Below are positions 1 through 12,443 of a DNA stretch of 64,000 nucleotides, one piece after another. Both the position numbers and the translations under genes were made by a program. Every line of letters begins with the position of its first letter. Positions within the stretch are counted from its first letter, which is position 1. The stretch spans positions 496,001-560,000 of the forward strand of contig JAJJXM010000016.1 of the NCBI GenBank assembly GCA_024516155.1. Direction: 5' to 3'. This DNA comes from Pyronema omphalodes (Eukaryota > Ascomycota > Pezizomycetes > Pezizales > Pyronemataceae). Under the pieces are notes generated by a model. That model made no database searches. It was not told the origin of the DNA and worked only from the letters and a program-made list of their open reading frames with translations.

Positions 1-1026
1 CATCTTCTCTTCATTTGCTCGTAGTTCATCAATATCGTCAAGAGCTTGATCAAGGTCCGCTTGAACCGTTTTCAATTTTTGTTGTAGCTCTTCCCTCAGC
101 CTTGCCTCTTCTTCCGAGCGACGAGCAGAGGCGTAATCACTATCTGAAGCTTTACCGGAAGACATCATATCGGCGCGCATTTTCTCGATAGCTTTTTCCG
201 CTTCCTTGAGTTGTTTCCTACATCTTTGTAACTCGGCCTTAAGTGTAGCTCTTTCGACTTTAATCTCGACGTTCTAATTCAGAAAAAAAATGAAAATCCG
301 GTTAGCATTTTTTCCGAAACTCTCAAAGCAGCAATTCAACCAAAAGAAAAGAAGAAGAAGAAGAAGAAGAAAAGAAAGGCAAAAAAATCTCAATCGCACA
401 TCACCAACCTCTTTCAAAGCAGCCTCATTCCACTCGGGTCCCAATTTCTCTAACCTCTCATTCAAAAAAAAAACTTTCAACTTCAAGGAAAAGTTTTCTT
501 TCTTAATATCATCAATAACCTTCTCCTGTTCCCTCAGGGTCATTAACCCATCGCCACCCAGCTGCGCATTTCCACCACTCAATTTCCCAATCGGCGTACC
601 CTGTGAAACATCATCCGGTAACTGAGTTGTAGCCTCCTCTCTAAAACTAGTAGTATCACCATCATCACTACCATGTGGTAGTATAGGACTTGACCCCAAC
701 TTAGCGCCGGGCTTAAGAAAATCCGGCACAGGAATTCCTCCCCCAGCAGCACCAAAAGATCCCTTAATATTACTCCTATGAACCGACTTCAACAACGGAG
801 TAAATTCATTCCGGACATTGGTACGTTTGGATATTAAAGGAGTGATAGGTTTTGTAGTTCTGCCGGTGGGATTTCGTAGGTTACCAACCCCGGCTCCCCC
901 TCGTCCTATACGGGCGTCTAAGCCGGGTGATTGGAAACTTTCCATCATCGTGCCGAAATCGGGATTGCTGTCTTGGTCCGGAAAGGTGGTGTCCTCGCCG
1001 CCCCGGGGGGAGGGGAGATAGGCCAT
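1..1026 (-). CDS. apsB: CM1-domain microtubule-organising-centre protein, ApsB/Mto1 type (5' part only)
   Basis: The family recruits the gamma-tubulin complex to non-nuclear microtubule-organising centres such as septa. Two exons are visible on the minus strand: 1026-409 (206 codons), then 273-1 running off the window; the 135-nt intron is 408-274 (donor gttggt, acceptor ttag, phase 0). The join restores the centrosomin N-terminal motif 1: residues about 161-225 read TLREQEKVIDDIKKENFSLK, then FFLNERLEKLGPEWN, then KENVEIKVE across the splice. After it comes a charged coiled coil (ELQRCRKQLKEAEKAIEK). Residues 1-160 are disordered and Gly/Pro/Ser-rich. I chose the ATG at 1026 (MAYLPSPRGG) because upstream the frame turns into low-complexity Thr-Tyr-Ala and His runs; a start at 1290 is open in frame but unlikely. 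The C-terminal coiled coil and any Mto2/MASC region lie outside the window. The family call is firm; the ApsB name rests on family knowledge. Confidence 0.85.
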
Positions 1027-2095
1027 TGCGGCGGTGGGGATTGGGGTGGTGGGGTTCCGATGTTGGTGGTGGTGGCGGTGGTTGTGGTGGGGGGGGGGGG
1101 GTGTGTAGGCGTCGGCGTCGGCGTCGGCGTAGGTGCGGGTGTATGCGTGCGTGTAGGCGTACGTGCAGGCGGGGTTGTGCTTCGTGCTTCGTGCTTCTTG
1201 CTTCGTATTTCGTATTTCGTATTTCGTTATTCGTCTCTCAATATCCTCTATCCCCAGCTTCCGCAAATTCCGCAACCTCCCAACTTCCAATCTCCACTAA
1301 AATTATAAGCTTCTAAACTAAGGAATGAAATTTTCCAGGACAAAAAGTTTCAGGTAGTCGTGGTTGTAGTTATGGTTGGCGGCATCAAGAGTCGCGACTT
1401 GGGTTGGTCGAGGTTTTGCGGGGGCGCGCGAGGTTGCGGGGCGCGTTGCTTTCGTGGTGTTTGGTGTTTGGTGTTTGTTTATGCCTGTGTGCTGCTGCTG
1501 GCGGCTCGGCGTTGGCGTTGGCGTTGGCGTGGTGGATAATGTAAATGGAGACTCGAGGTGATCTGCGCGCGACGCGACTGGTGGACCCTTGGAGCTGGGT
1601 GCTGGGTGCACTGCGAGCCTGAGGAGCCCTGGCCGGATGTTTCGACAGCCCGCGCAACTGGCAATTGGTAACAGGAGATTATACACTGGCAACTATGCTC
1701 GGGTAACTAAAGACAGAAGAATTATTTTTTGATAAACTTTTATTGTCATTAATTTCCCTTCGGCTTTACAAGAGTTTCAGACACGGGGTGGGAATGGTGG
1801 GAGGAGAGGCGGGAATATATGTTGCCATACACTATGGAAAACTAGATGAACGAATAATGAATTGATATTTTTACCGCGCCATATATAGAATCTTAAATAT
1901 ATTCCACGTTATACATAATCCACGAAACCAGGGTTAATATTCATCAATTAATTCAGGTCTAAATATCTATACAGAATTTAGGAGCATAGATGAGATGACA
2001 CCGACACCGACACCGATACTGACATCAACCTTCTTTCCTCTCTCGTTTCCTTCCCATACTTATTCTTTTCCTTTATACATCTTCCAATCCATTAC
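1027..2095. other. Upstream region of the CM1 gene, low complexity
   Basis: No supported gene. 1085-1180 is a G-rich stretch with a run of about 11 G and ggcgtc repeats. 1190-1236 has overlapping tcgtatt and tcgtgct repeats. 1508-1530 has ggcgttggcgtt repeats. Open frames on both strands here are compositional. The region probably holds the promoter and leader of the minus-strand CM1 gene. The remainder (1690-2095) is ordinary AT-rich spacer. Confidence 0.5.
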
Positions 2096-2871
2096 CAGAC
2101 CTTCCAGTCGTACAAACCAGTTTAAAATGACGGACTGTATGGACTGTACGAACTGTTGGAATATGAGAACCGTACGGTGACTCAGTTCAGTTTACTGTCA
2201 GTATATAAACTGGTTAAACTGCGAAAACCAGTTAACCGAATGCAAAGCTTGGCAAGCCGGGTGAACTGTTTAAAACTGCGAAAACTGCTTTGTCCAGAGG
2301 AACCGGTCTATGAAGGGGCAATAAATATTATTCAGTGCATACATAACAAATATCTTTACTAATTGGGTCCCCAGAAATCACAACTGACGCCCACGATTGA
2401 AGCTCTTGAGCCCATCAATGGCCTCCCGAGTATCTGCCTGCATTCAATGGCGGTCCGATATAACGATCCGCCTGCATTCAGAAAACAGCAGCTCAGACTC
2501 AGCAGTCATCGCGGGAACTGAGAGCATTTTCAACGCCATTTTGTAAAGGATGGAGAATCTGGTTGCCAGAAGCTAGTAGAATAAGGAGGGTTGAGATACT
2601 AGCAGGCTCGGCCATCGGTGGGTTCCAAAGAGGTTGAACACATCATTCATTCCTGCATACACTGGTTCCCAATGCGGATAAACCGATTTGTATTTATCGA
2701 GTCCGTTCAATCAGTGCACTGCAGTTACCTGGTTCTATGGACCCCTCAAAACTGAACCAACTGTGTATCCGGGACACCAAAACTGTACTAACTACCAACT
2801 GTGAATTGTCAGTTCAGTTTACCTGGTTTACGATTTGACCCGGTAAACTGGCTATACGGTTGGGAGGTCTG
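2096..2871. mobile_element. Candidate non-autonomous DNA transposon (hAT-like) with imperfect terminal inverted repeats
   Basis: The left end (2096-2124) and the reverse complement of the right end (2871-2844) align over about 28 nt: both begin CAGACCT and end CCAGTTTA, with a few transitions between. Inside both ends are many short subterminal motifs (aactg/cagtt, actgt, aaccagtt, ccggt), which is typical of hAT-family ends. No transposase frame is present. I could not find a matching 8-bp target duplication: the flanks read tccattac and cccaaaag. The class assignment is therefore inference; it could also be an old MITE of another superfamily. Confidence 0.45.
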
Positions 2872-3176
2872 CCCAAAAGGATGACCCTTAAACCTTCATA
2901 CACCAACAAACACCATACATACAACAAGCACCAAACAACCCACATAGCTAAATCCATTATCAATGTAAATTTCTCATATTCTTTATATTACATCACGAAT
3001 GGGAAAACAGGAAAATAGGAAAGTAAACAAGATATGAATTTATCCTTATATATCCTGATATATCCAGATACCCCCCAGAAAAAAAAAAAAGAAAAAAAAA
3101 AGGTATGAAATCCAAGATAGAATCATGAGCCTTGATTCGGGGTTCTATTTATACCCAGTGCTTTTTATCTACTATT

Positions 3177-3498
3177 TACCATCTACCATCTACCATCTAC
3201 CATCTACCATCTACCATCTACCATCTACCATCTACCATCTACCATCTACCATCTACCATCTACCATCTACCATCTACCATCTACCATCTACCATCTACCA
3301 TCTACCATCTACCATCTACCATCTACCATCTACCATCTACCATCTACCATCTACCATCTACCATCTACCATCTACCATCTACCATCTACCATCTACCATC
3401 TACCATCTACCATCTACCATCTACCATCTACCATCTACCATCTACCATCTACCATCTACCATCTACCATCTACCATCTACCATCTACCATCTACCATC
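3177..3498 (+). repeat. Perfect heptanucleotide array (TACCATC)x46
   Basis: About 46 head-to-tail copies of TACCATC with no substitution that I can see. Because 7 is not a multiple of 3, every plus-strand frame translates to the same seven-residue repeat (STIYHLP), and no stop codon arises on plus; the minus strand has a TAG in each cycle. This explains the long overlapping plus-strand open frames. I see no evidence that it is coding. Confidence 0.95.
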
Positions 3499-3554
3499 TA
3501 CCAAATCAACCAATCCCACCTACCAAACAAAACACCCACCACAAATCCCGTAAA

Positions 3555-3612
3555 CAATTCAATTCAATTCAATTCAATTCAATTCAATTCAATTCAATTC
3601 AATTCAATTCAA
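3555..3612 (+). repeat. (CAATT)n microsatellite, about 11.5 copies
   Basis: A pentanucleotide array that follows the heptamer array after a 50-nt spacer. Perfect as read. Confidence 0.95.
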
Positions 3613-3699
3613 GACATAGAATGGGATGAGATGAGATAGGATTCACTTAGAGAATTCAAACCGGATATGTACCATATCGTATCTATATACATATCAAGC

Positions 3700-3784
3700 A
3701 AAAAAAAAAAAAAAAAAAAAAAGAAAAAAAAAAGAAAAAAAAGAAAAAAGAAGAAAAAAAGAAAAAAGAAAAGAAAAGAAAAGA
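3700..3784 (+). repeat. A-rich purine tract
   Basis: A run of about 22 A is followed by A-runs broken by single G (aaaaaag, aaagaaaag). It is low complexity and has no gene evidence. Confidence 0.9.
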
Positions 3785-3800
3785 ATAACAAGAACTACAA

Positions 3801-3846
3801 CCCCAGTAAGAACCCCAGTAAGAACCCCAGTAAGAACCCCAGTAAG
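3801..3846 (+). repeat. 12-bp tandem repeat (CCCCAGTAAGAA), 3.8 copies
   Basis: Four successive copies starting at 3801, 3813, 3825 and 3837. The unit length is a multiple of three, so a short reading frame stays open through it, but nothing else supports coding. Confidence 0.9.
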
Positions 3847-4483
3847 TATACCCCCATTATTATGGATGCTAAGACTTAAAACCTTTGAAATTATATATGC
3901 ATCATACAAATACCATGTGTCACGAGATACATAAGTAGTTATAAGAAATGGATTATGCCGGTTAATATACTTCCATTACCTTTATTACCTTCATTACCTT
4001 CATTACTTCCATTATCTTGACCCGGAATCATGAGAATCATGGGAATCACTCCAAGAACATTTCAGCAGATAGCATGAATCTTTCTTTTTTGTAATTTACA
4101 GCATACATGATCATTTTTGGAAAACAGAATGTCGTTCGTTGTATTTGACATCTGTAATCTAGGACTTCTTTTTAACGTCCATAACAACCTTTCTCTTCCA
4201 TTCCCTCCTCCTCCTCCCCCCCCCTCCGCCCCCCTCCTCCCCTTTCTCCTCTCTACATTCCTGCATTCCTGCATTCCTTCACACCATAATTTTACAAAAA
4301 AAAGAAAAGAAACCAGAAGTAATAAAAAAAAGGTAGTAAGTAATATAATCCTAGCATTCCGCTTAATTTTAACATTGAAAAAAAAAGACCAAATTACAAG
4401 AATAAACCGAGATCATAACAAAAAAAGAAAAATTCATAAGCAAGCCCGGACATTATCAGGCCAAATCAATTCCTTCAAGTTCC

Positions 4484-6386
4484 TTAAAACCCACCAAACT
4501 CTCCCTTTTCCTGCATAACCTTCTGACATTCCGCCAGCAACTTAGCCTGTCTTGCGACCTCTGCTAATCTTCCAATAATTTCCTCATTTCCTCTATAGAA
4601 TCCATAGATAGCATAAGGAATTCCCACATCCTTACAGAACTCCATAACCAATTTCTGAGTTGGGCGAAGATTGTGTCTAGGAATACGAGGGAAGAGATGG
4701 TGAATAGCCTGTAAATGAAGACCACCATGGAACCAATCCAACCATTCCGAGCAGTCGACATCCATAGTAGTTCTCAACATACGCTGAGCAAAAGACTCAG
4801 TAGTTCCCAAGTCTGCGGTAGACATAGCGAAATGCGAAAGAGTAATCTGAACATGAAGCGGCATAGTGACCATGTGGGAAATCATAATGAAGCTGAAGCG
4901 GTCCCATCCGTTGGGAATTCCCTTATAAACGACTCCATAACCGAACCAGTACCAAAATACGACCAATCCTGCCAATTCCAAATAACGGTGCCACGCTGCA
5001 GGTCCTTTGCGCGGGCCCAATCCCTTAAAGAGATATTCGAAAGAAAGGAAATACAAGTTGAAACGACCGAAGAGAAGGATAGGGTAGTAAAGGTAGTGTT
5101 GCATGGGGACGAAGAAGCGAGCGAAAGCATCGTATGGCATGTAACGTTGGTAGTAGGACGAGAAGATTGATCCAAAAAAGCGGTGAGAGACAGCGAAGAA
5201 TGGGAGGTGCTCAATATCGGGGTCGTGCTCGGGGTCGTTGGTTACAATATGGTGCACCTGTGGAACATATTAGCGAGACTGTACTATTGCCGCTGCGTTT
5301 CACTGCACTTCGTTGCTTGGCTATAGCTAGTTGTTTCTTGCTATTGCGTCGCGCTTCATGCAGGGACAGTGCAGGCGTTGGAAAACTTACGTTGTGGCTT
5401 CTCTTCCACCACCCAATTGACAATCCTCCAAGAAAGTTCGCGATAATAATTCCCAACACCGTATCCACCTGGAAATTATGCGTAATTCCCATATGTCCAG
5501 CATCGTGTGCTGAAAAGACCAATTGATGCCAGAACGCTCCCATAAAGAACGCACTAGTCTTATACCATCCATTCCTCAAACACCACATTGAGCTCGCAAA
5601 CAAAAAAGCGTATCTTGTACACTCCTTCGCATAAGCCCAGTAGTTACATTTATACAACCCCGCCGCTCTAATTCTAACTTCTAACTCGCGGTACTTTTGC
5701 GCGATCTCTTTTTGTGTTGCATTTTGTAGCGAGGGGTACTTTGCCAAATCGGCCTCTATGTATTGCCGCGTAAGGTAATCGCCATCGAAATGTTCTGGGG
5801 GAGCTTCTGTTTCGTCGTCGACTGTAGTAACGGAGGAGGAGCTACTTTCGACTCTGCGACGGCGCAAGCTAGGGTCAAGAAGCGGGAACGAATCCTCGCT
5901 ACTAGAAGTGGCTGAGAGTGTAGGAGAAGAAGGTGTGGAGTCAGACGCGGCATCGAGATCTAATCGCATACGTAGCCTTTCCTCCTCATCGTCTTCCGGG
6001 CCGTTGTATTTTCTGAAAACACCGCCCTTGATTGGAGGAAGGAAGTTTTCCCAAACTCCGTCGTATTTTCCGATTACGTAGGATTTCATTCGCCGTCTTG
6101 CATCTTCCGAGTGGAGTCTGTAAAGAGGGGATAGAGAGTTAGCTTGCGGTTATGCATACGTTGCCTCAACGCGGGGCTTCTCCAGGAAATAGAAAACTTA
6201 CGCAAACACCTCATCTGTAGCGTCCCTTCCAATCATATGTTTTATCGCCGTATCACCACCGGGATGGTATGGCATCCAAGCATTTACACTCATAACTTCT
6301 CCCTTATATAAGAATACAGCTTTTCCATCTGCAATCATTCCCTCGATTTGCCTTCTTGTGAGGCTTCTTTCTGAGAGTTTCCCCAT
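4484..6386 (-). CDS. Delta-8 sphingolipid desaturase (cytochrome b5 fusion), fungal type
   Basis: Introduces the 8(E) double bond in the long-chain base of fungal glucosylceramide, in the ER membrane. Three exons: 6386-6202, 6117-5391, 5257-4484; introns of 84 and 133 nt; 561 residues. The N-terminal cytochrome b5 domain has the haem motif HPGG (41-44). A Ser/Asp-rich linker follows (about 110-170). The desaturase domain has box 1 HDAGH (266-270), box 2 HNVHH (303-307) and box 3 QAIHH (487-491), where Gln replaces the first His as in all front-end desaturases. Hydrophobic segments lie between the boxes. The ATG at 6386 has a good context (accATGG). Intron 2 falls inside histidine box 2 (HN|VHH), which fixes that splice firmly. 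It could be another b5-fused front-end desaturase, but length, linker and box spacing fit the fungal delta-8 group best. Confidence 0.9.
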
Positions 6387-7682
6387 GGTTGTGGAGTATG
6401 TAGTAGTTGTGTAGTAGGTGAAAGTGCGGAGTAAAGATGAATGCGGAGGGTGTGAATAACAGGTGGAAACAGAGGTGTTAGATCCAGGACCCGCAATTCG
6501 GTAGTTTATGGGGTAAAAATGACGTTGGAAATAGGTGGAATGATCCCTAGACGGTTGCGAAGACCGGGCTTCCTATTTTAGCTCTGGAAGATGGACGAAT
6601 AATGCGACGTGTTGATAGCAGGTGATCGTCTGAAGCAGCAGCAACAAGTGTAGCAAAGTATCCACAGCTTGTGATATTTTCAAACTATGAGGAGCTCGTT
6701 CAGCGTAGTGAGGATACGGAGAACGTAGGCTGTAGCAGCGAGAGTGTCGTAGATAAGTAGGTGTCTTGTAGTAGCAGCGGGTAATAGGTAGGAGGTAGAG
6801 GAAGCAAGGAGCAGTTAAGCAATGTCCAAGCAAAGGGTCGTCTTCGTTCAAGTAGTCAGACCGGTCAAGAATTGTCGAGAAAGAATAAAATCTCAAGACC
6901 TTTTCATAGCGGACGAGCAGTTCCCAATATAAAAGGCAGTTGCAGTTGCATCAAACAGCAGCATGCGGGACCTGTGGAACGAAAAATAAAAAAAAAAGTG
7001 GTGCACCTGGCCATGGATAGTGGGCGCATCATAGCTCCTGCACTGCTGCAACGCTGCACCACCCTCGTTCCCCCCCCCTCCCCTCCTCCTCTCTTGCTCT
7101 CCCGCTTGGCCTGGCCACCCATCGGTAGAGCAGACGGCCTAGCTGGAGCATGGGGATTCGACTGGGGGCGGACTGGGGGAGACTAACAGTAGACTCTAGC
7201 TTAGCTACTTATTTGCTATCTACTAAGCCTAGTCGAGATCAGCTTAGATGGGGGCTGTGATGCTAGTTACATACGCGTAGTGTGGAGGGGGAAGGGGAGC
7301 TCGCTGCTGAGTGCTCTATGTCGCAGGCTAACGGTCCCTTGGTAGTCTACATACATACAAGTCTGGTCTGGCCACCTTTCCATCCCCATCCCCATCCCCA
7401 TACCCCAGCCTATCTGTAAACTAGAAAACTAGGCCCGAGAGAGAGAGAGAGAATTGACGAAGTTGCAGCCCGTATGTATATCAAAATCCCCATTTTTACC
7501 AGTGTATGTAAACACATCCACTCATCGACATCTACCTCCTACAGTTGATATAGCGTTGTGTGTCAATCCCCCTTCTCAATTCTGCGGCTGGAGTGGGTTG
7601 GACTACTAGGCTGGCGGCACAATTTCACAATTTCACAATTATTGGATGAGACGAGCAGTACTCTACAGAGACTGGCTGTTTG

Positions 7683-7850
7683 CTCATCTACAGGCAGCTA
7701 CATATGGATACTGCTTCCACAACTGCTCATCTACAGGACAGGCAGCCACGAGGTAATACCCCCATAGTATATAGCTCATCTATAAGTAGCTGTAAAGTAC
7801 TACATATTCTCACAGCTGCTCATCCATCATCTACAGTCTTTATCTGACTG
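7683..7850 (+). repeat. Degenerate direct repeat around GCTCATCTACAG
   Basis: The motif GCTCATCTACAG or a close variant occurs at about 7683, 7729, 7770 and 7818-7843, often beside ggcagc or agctg. Spacing is about 40-50 nt. The 15-mer agctgctcatccatc at 7814-7828 recurs exactly at 17478-17492. The nature of the repeat is unknown. Confidence 0.5.
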
Positions 7851-10800
7851 CATATCTTTCACACACCACATCCTCACCACTCCCGCTGTAATCAGTCTAT
7901 CTTTGAACCAGTTAACCCAAGTCCTAAGTTTGCATCGTCAGGCAAGAAATTTACCATATCAACCCCTGATCTCAGATATAAATTGTATCCAGACCCTTTA
8001 TCTATCTAAACGCGCATGGTTCAGCGTTGCGTGTTGCGTTGCAACGCCTCTTGGCTTTTCAAGATCTCTCCTGTCTTTTCGCGCACAACCCGACGCGTTG
8101 CCACTAGTCTGTTTATACCATCTGAGTCGCGTCGTGGCTTGGTAGAGCACAAGGATGCTACCATAACGTTTCCTAAAGCTGCCTAAAGGGACCTAAAGAG
8201 CACGAATCGGCATCCCCAATCGAGTCCGTGCTTTGTACCCCCCTCTTCCCCCGACCTGCCATGTGCAACCTCGCTCGCTGCTTCCGCACCGTTACTGCTT
8301 CTCGAAGAGCCAAGTTGGCGATGCGAGACTCATCTTAGCGCACGGCGCTGCGACCGTTTGATATGCTGCCTGCTCAACAAAAAGCGAGATGGCGGTAGAG
8401 AAACAAGATTAAGTTTCCCATCCAGCATTCTTGGCGGCCTTAGACTGCCTTTAAACTGTCGTTGAATTTCCCTTCGCACTTCTCTTCGACGAATCTTGGC
8501 GGCCCCTGCCTGCCCTTGTCTGGCCTTGGCGAGTTCTACGCGGACTCTACTCCAGAGCTAATTAGCTAGCTAGCTAGCTATAGAAGCCGAAGTGGACGAA
8601 ACAGACGAAGGTGTTGTTGCTAGAGTACCTGGTAGGAAGTTCTATAAATGCGAATTTCCTGCTTTTGGAACAAGAAATTGCAATTGCGAGGTTTGTTGCG
8701 CTAATGGCGTGAAAATTCACCGTCTTTGGTGTCGTCAAACCCAGCCATGTGGACATCTAGGGTTGGGCTTACGAAAATGATATTTGATATGATCTTTGAG
8801 GGATCTTTGATGAAGGCTGGACCAGCAGAATGGGATCATATTTCACCTGTTGACATGCTGCAACTGGTCATTTGGCGCTTCCAAAATCTAATTCGCCTCT
8901 GGCCGCCTCCCTCCATCTGTCAAGAGCTCCAACTACATCGGACTACTCCCCACACAAAATTAAACCCATCTATCAACGTTAGCTGTTATGTATGTACAGT
9001 CGCACCAAAGAAAGGGAGAAGCGCGCCAGACAACAGCTTCCCCGGATGTTTTAGAGCAAAAAACTAAGGTTAAGTTAACTTAGCTTGCACCTTATTTTGT
9101 GTCCATATGTGATACCTGTCCTTTTAACTCTAGGTAACCTCTAGGTTGAATTAAACTCGCCCGCCGTCCTTCTTAATTTTAGAGGCCTGAGTCCTCGCGA
9201 AGATCCGGCTTGTACCTCACACTGAATGCAGCAAGAAGTTAGAGATCAAGTCCGTGCCAGAGGCCCGCCAAATGTGAGCACCTCCGAGACAGCAGCTGTT
9301 GAACGTCCCTTGTCCCCTTTCCATGTGCACTGCTGTTGCACAATTTTTTTTTTCACGCGTCGTACCTCCAGATTGGTACCGAAGTGTATGAAAAGTGCAC
9401 AACGCCGTCAATCCTGCAAGCGGTCAATGATACTCAGGGCTTTTTGGGGCATCCATTGATTTGGGTTCTACCGAGACATGAAGACAATGCTTCGGTAGAG
9501 TACATGCATCACAACATCGGAATTCCCGTAGATTATTCCGTGCTGGTGAAAATCAACACATCAGATATTGTCTGTGTCGGATCTCTTGACTTTTTAGTTC
9601 AACACGTTTTCTTGTCGGATCTGTTGAAATAACCAGCAACGGAAAGATCCACAAAGATAAGCTCATTTAATACCATTCGAGTATCCATATCAGCATCTCG
9701 TTTTCGTATGTTTAATGCGGCCGCCATGGTATTTCCGTGCTGTGGGGCGCCGTCAATTTGTTTCTCGTGAACCTTGAGAGTCTTGGGAGCCCTAGGGAAC
9801 CCTAGGGAACCCGAAACAGTATCCACAATGAGGATCACGGGCAAGATTTCTCGCCCCGTTGTGTTGACAGATTACCGAAGATCTTGCCTCAAAATTTCCG
9901 TACAAAGTTGTTCTCATTTCCGTTGAAGCTTTATGACCTGGATAATAGATATTCCGGAATAGGGGTTTTGGTGGCGTCCTGCGCATTGTCCGAGTCCTGC
10001 GCATGTCGGTGCTGAGATAAAGTGTGGCAAAAGCTAACCGACAAAAGCCAAATCGAAGGCTTGGAAACGGGCATATATAACCGGCCACGCCGCACTGTTT
10101 ATTCCCACCATCGGTTTTTTCTTCTTCTGAGCTCACATCGCCATGATATCCAAAATTTATTCTGAACACCAAGAGTGCGTACCTTGACTCTTCGAAGGCC
10201 CAAGACCTTTAGGATAAGCAAATCTTGATCCTTCCACGATCTGTTACCTTAGGGTAGGGTTCGCAACCAGATCCTTCCGATCCATCCAGCCTTTCAGGCA
10301 AATAGCAACTGTCTTTCACGTGAAGCATCGGGCATCTCAATGAAGCGAAGCGAGCTTGGGTGCTTCATTGCCGCCGAGCCGATCTTCCACAACCCACGTC
10401 ACACGATGATACACCACCCTCAGACCAGGCCACCATATGGATGGTCGTTTTTCTTTTTTTTTCTTTTTGGTTCCGATTATCTTTCGTGCCTTGCTGGGCA
10501 ACTTTGGGCTGCGACCAGTGGATGCATGAAGACGTAACATCTGAGGCTGTACTGCGCGGGATGTGGATGTTCCGAATTCCGGGCTTGACACTATATATGG
10601 TCCGGCGTATATGGTCCATCGAGGTCCGCGATGTAATAGTCCGTGAAAGTCCGACAAAACACCAGTCTAATAATAGTTGACGAGAGGAGAGGGATGTTTG
10701 TGAAATGTGCTTCGGCGAGCAAGTATATGTGAACTGCAAGTTTATTCACACGCGTTAGATTCACCTCGTGAGCGGCACAGACAAGGGGTTCCAAAGTTAG

Positions 10801-12443
10801 ATGCGAGGGAATTTCTAAAAACTTACATCATATTTTTCATGCGGGGTGAGAGGCTCATCCAAACTCACGTACATGGTGGTAGCCGTGCCGCTTCGGAAGC
10901 ACGGAAAGTGCGGGGTCTGGGCAGCATGAAGCTAGGTTATGCAGCATGTCAATGGATATCACATACATATAAGATGGTGGGAGCCTACCCTCAGAGCTCT
11001 CGATATATCTGGGTTCGCCCTCGTTTTTGTTGTTCAGAGTCGATTGGAGCTGAAAGCACGGATGTGATGGGTGAGAAGCCGTGATCACCAAGAAAGATGG
11101 AAAAGGGTGGAGGTTCGGGTGAGTAGTGAGGAGGAAGACCGCCGTCCTTGCCTGGCAAGGTCAATCCGCTGTGGTCTTGGCGCCACGCAATACTCATCCT
11201 GAACGTGCGAAGCACGGAGGTGGTGGATGGTGGAGGACAAACCACCCAAGAGATCAAAGACTTCAGCCAACTGGTGAGTAGCAAGTATGGGTTGCTGGTC
11301 GTCATGACAATATACTCTCACTTTGCTGTTGGGCTTAACTCAGGGTCACTCACCGATAATGGGATGTTTTATTTCATCTACATATCCACACATCTTTATG
11401 TTATACATTCCGTCTGTCGAGCATTGAATTTCGCTACCAAGGATGTAAAACGAAAACTAAACTGGTGGTGTCTCGGGAGTGGACTCTTCACTTGGTATCT
11501 TCAGCTGACAACGACAAGACATCATACTGCTGTCAAGTATATAAGTTTACATTACGTCTTAACTCGTAATGCATAGTATCGCACTCATTCCGAAATAATT
11601 GATAACAACCAATGAGAGGTCATAAAGCATACCTCCAATAACAATTTGTTTGCCGGACTCGAGGGTCGTGTGAGACATTAGGTTTACCGCTATTGACTTG
11701 ATGAACATCATGTCTTATGTTCATTTGACTGCACTTGTTCGCAACGTATCAGATTCTCTGAAGCATAGCCCTAACTGGGACCGTACTGAAACTTTTGGTT
11801 GCCGGATCTCTGGAAGAAATTGATTGTGGCCAATCTCTGGCAAATACATCTACCGAACCGAAGAAGTAAAACTGTTATGCGGACCTCTTACTAAGACATC
11901 TTTACATTTTGACCGCCAGTTTGCCTCTCCGTGACATTATAAATAAACATGTGAAGTACATAACGAGTCATTGAGTATAGTACACCAATGAATCTCCACG
12001 ATTACAAATCCCAACCCACCTGTAGCCGATATAATCATCAGGAGCTGCAAGGTACTAAATTCCAGTGTCTTATTATTAACAGCATTCCAATCCAAAACAT
12101 CCCATACCAATCATTGCTTTCACCACATCATGTCTCACGATATCCAATAGCCTCAGTGACGACAGATGACACATACCAGTCGCCACAATTCACTTGGTAC
12201 GTAAGAACCTCATGTTGATCATATCCTCCTTGAGCGTGCTAGTTCCCCCACACCGGTGGATAGGCGGATGTACATAGCATGGCATACGAGTACATAGATC
12301 TCCGCTCCATCCCCACTCAATCCCCACTTCATCCCCTCCTGAAAGCTGCATGCTACATTACATGCTGCATCGAATATTTATAATATGAAGCAACCCCTTA
12401 GAACACCAAGAATCTGTGAGCGGTGTACATAGCAGGCATGATA

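Larger units (their letters stand above)
2872..4483. other. Intergenic spacer rich in simple repeats
   Basis: Between the candidate transposon and the 3' end of the desaturase. It carries the heptamer, CAATT and 12-mer arrays listed separately, purine tracts (3079-3100, 3700-3784), runs of tacctt (3970-4010) and a C/T-rich tract (4195-4255). No gene was recognised; reading frames across the arrays are artefacts of the repeats. The desaturase 3' UTR should lie at about 4300-4483. Confidence 0.5.

Noticed and set aside
1318..1692. 124-codon minus frame upstream of the CM1 gene as an extra N-terminal exon
   Set aside because: Translation is low complexity (Thr-Pro repeats) and there is no convincing donor/acceptor pair to join it to the CM1 exon.
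3125..3629. Two overlapping plus-strand frames of 142 and 165 codons with a STIYHLP repeat
   Set aside because: They are translations of the perfect heptamer array, which is open in every plus frame; nothing outside the array supports coding.
10700..10740. gtgcttcggcgagcaagtatatgtg, a little like the 5' hairpin of U6 snRNA
   Set aside because: The downstream ACAGAGA and AGC-triad elements that define U6 are absent.
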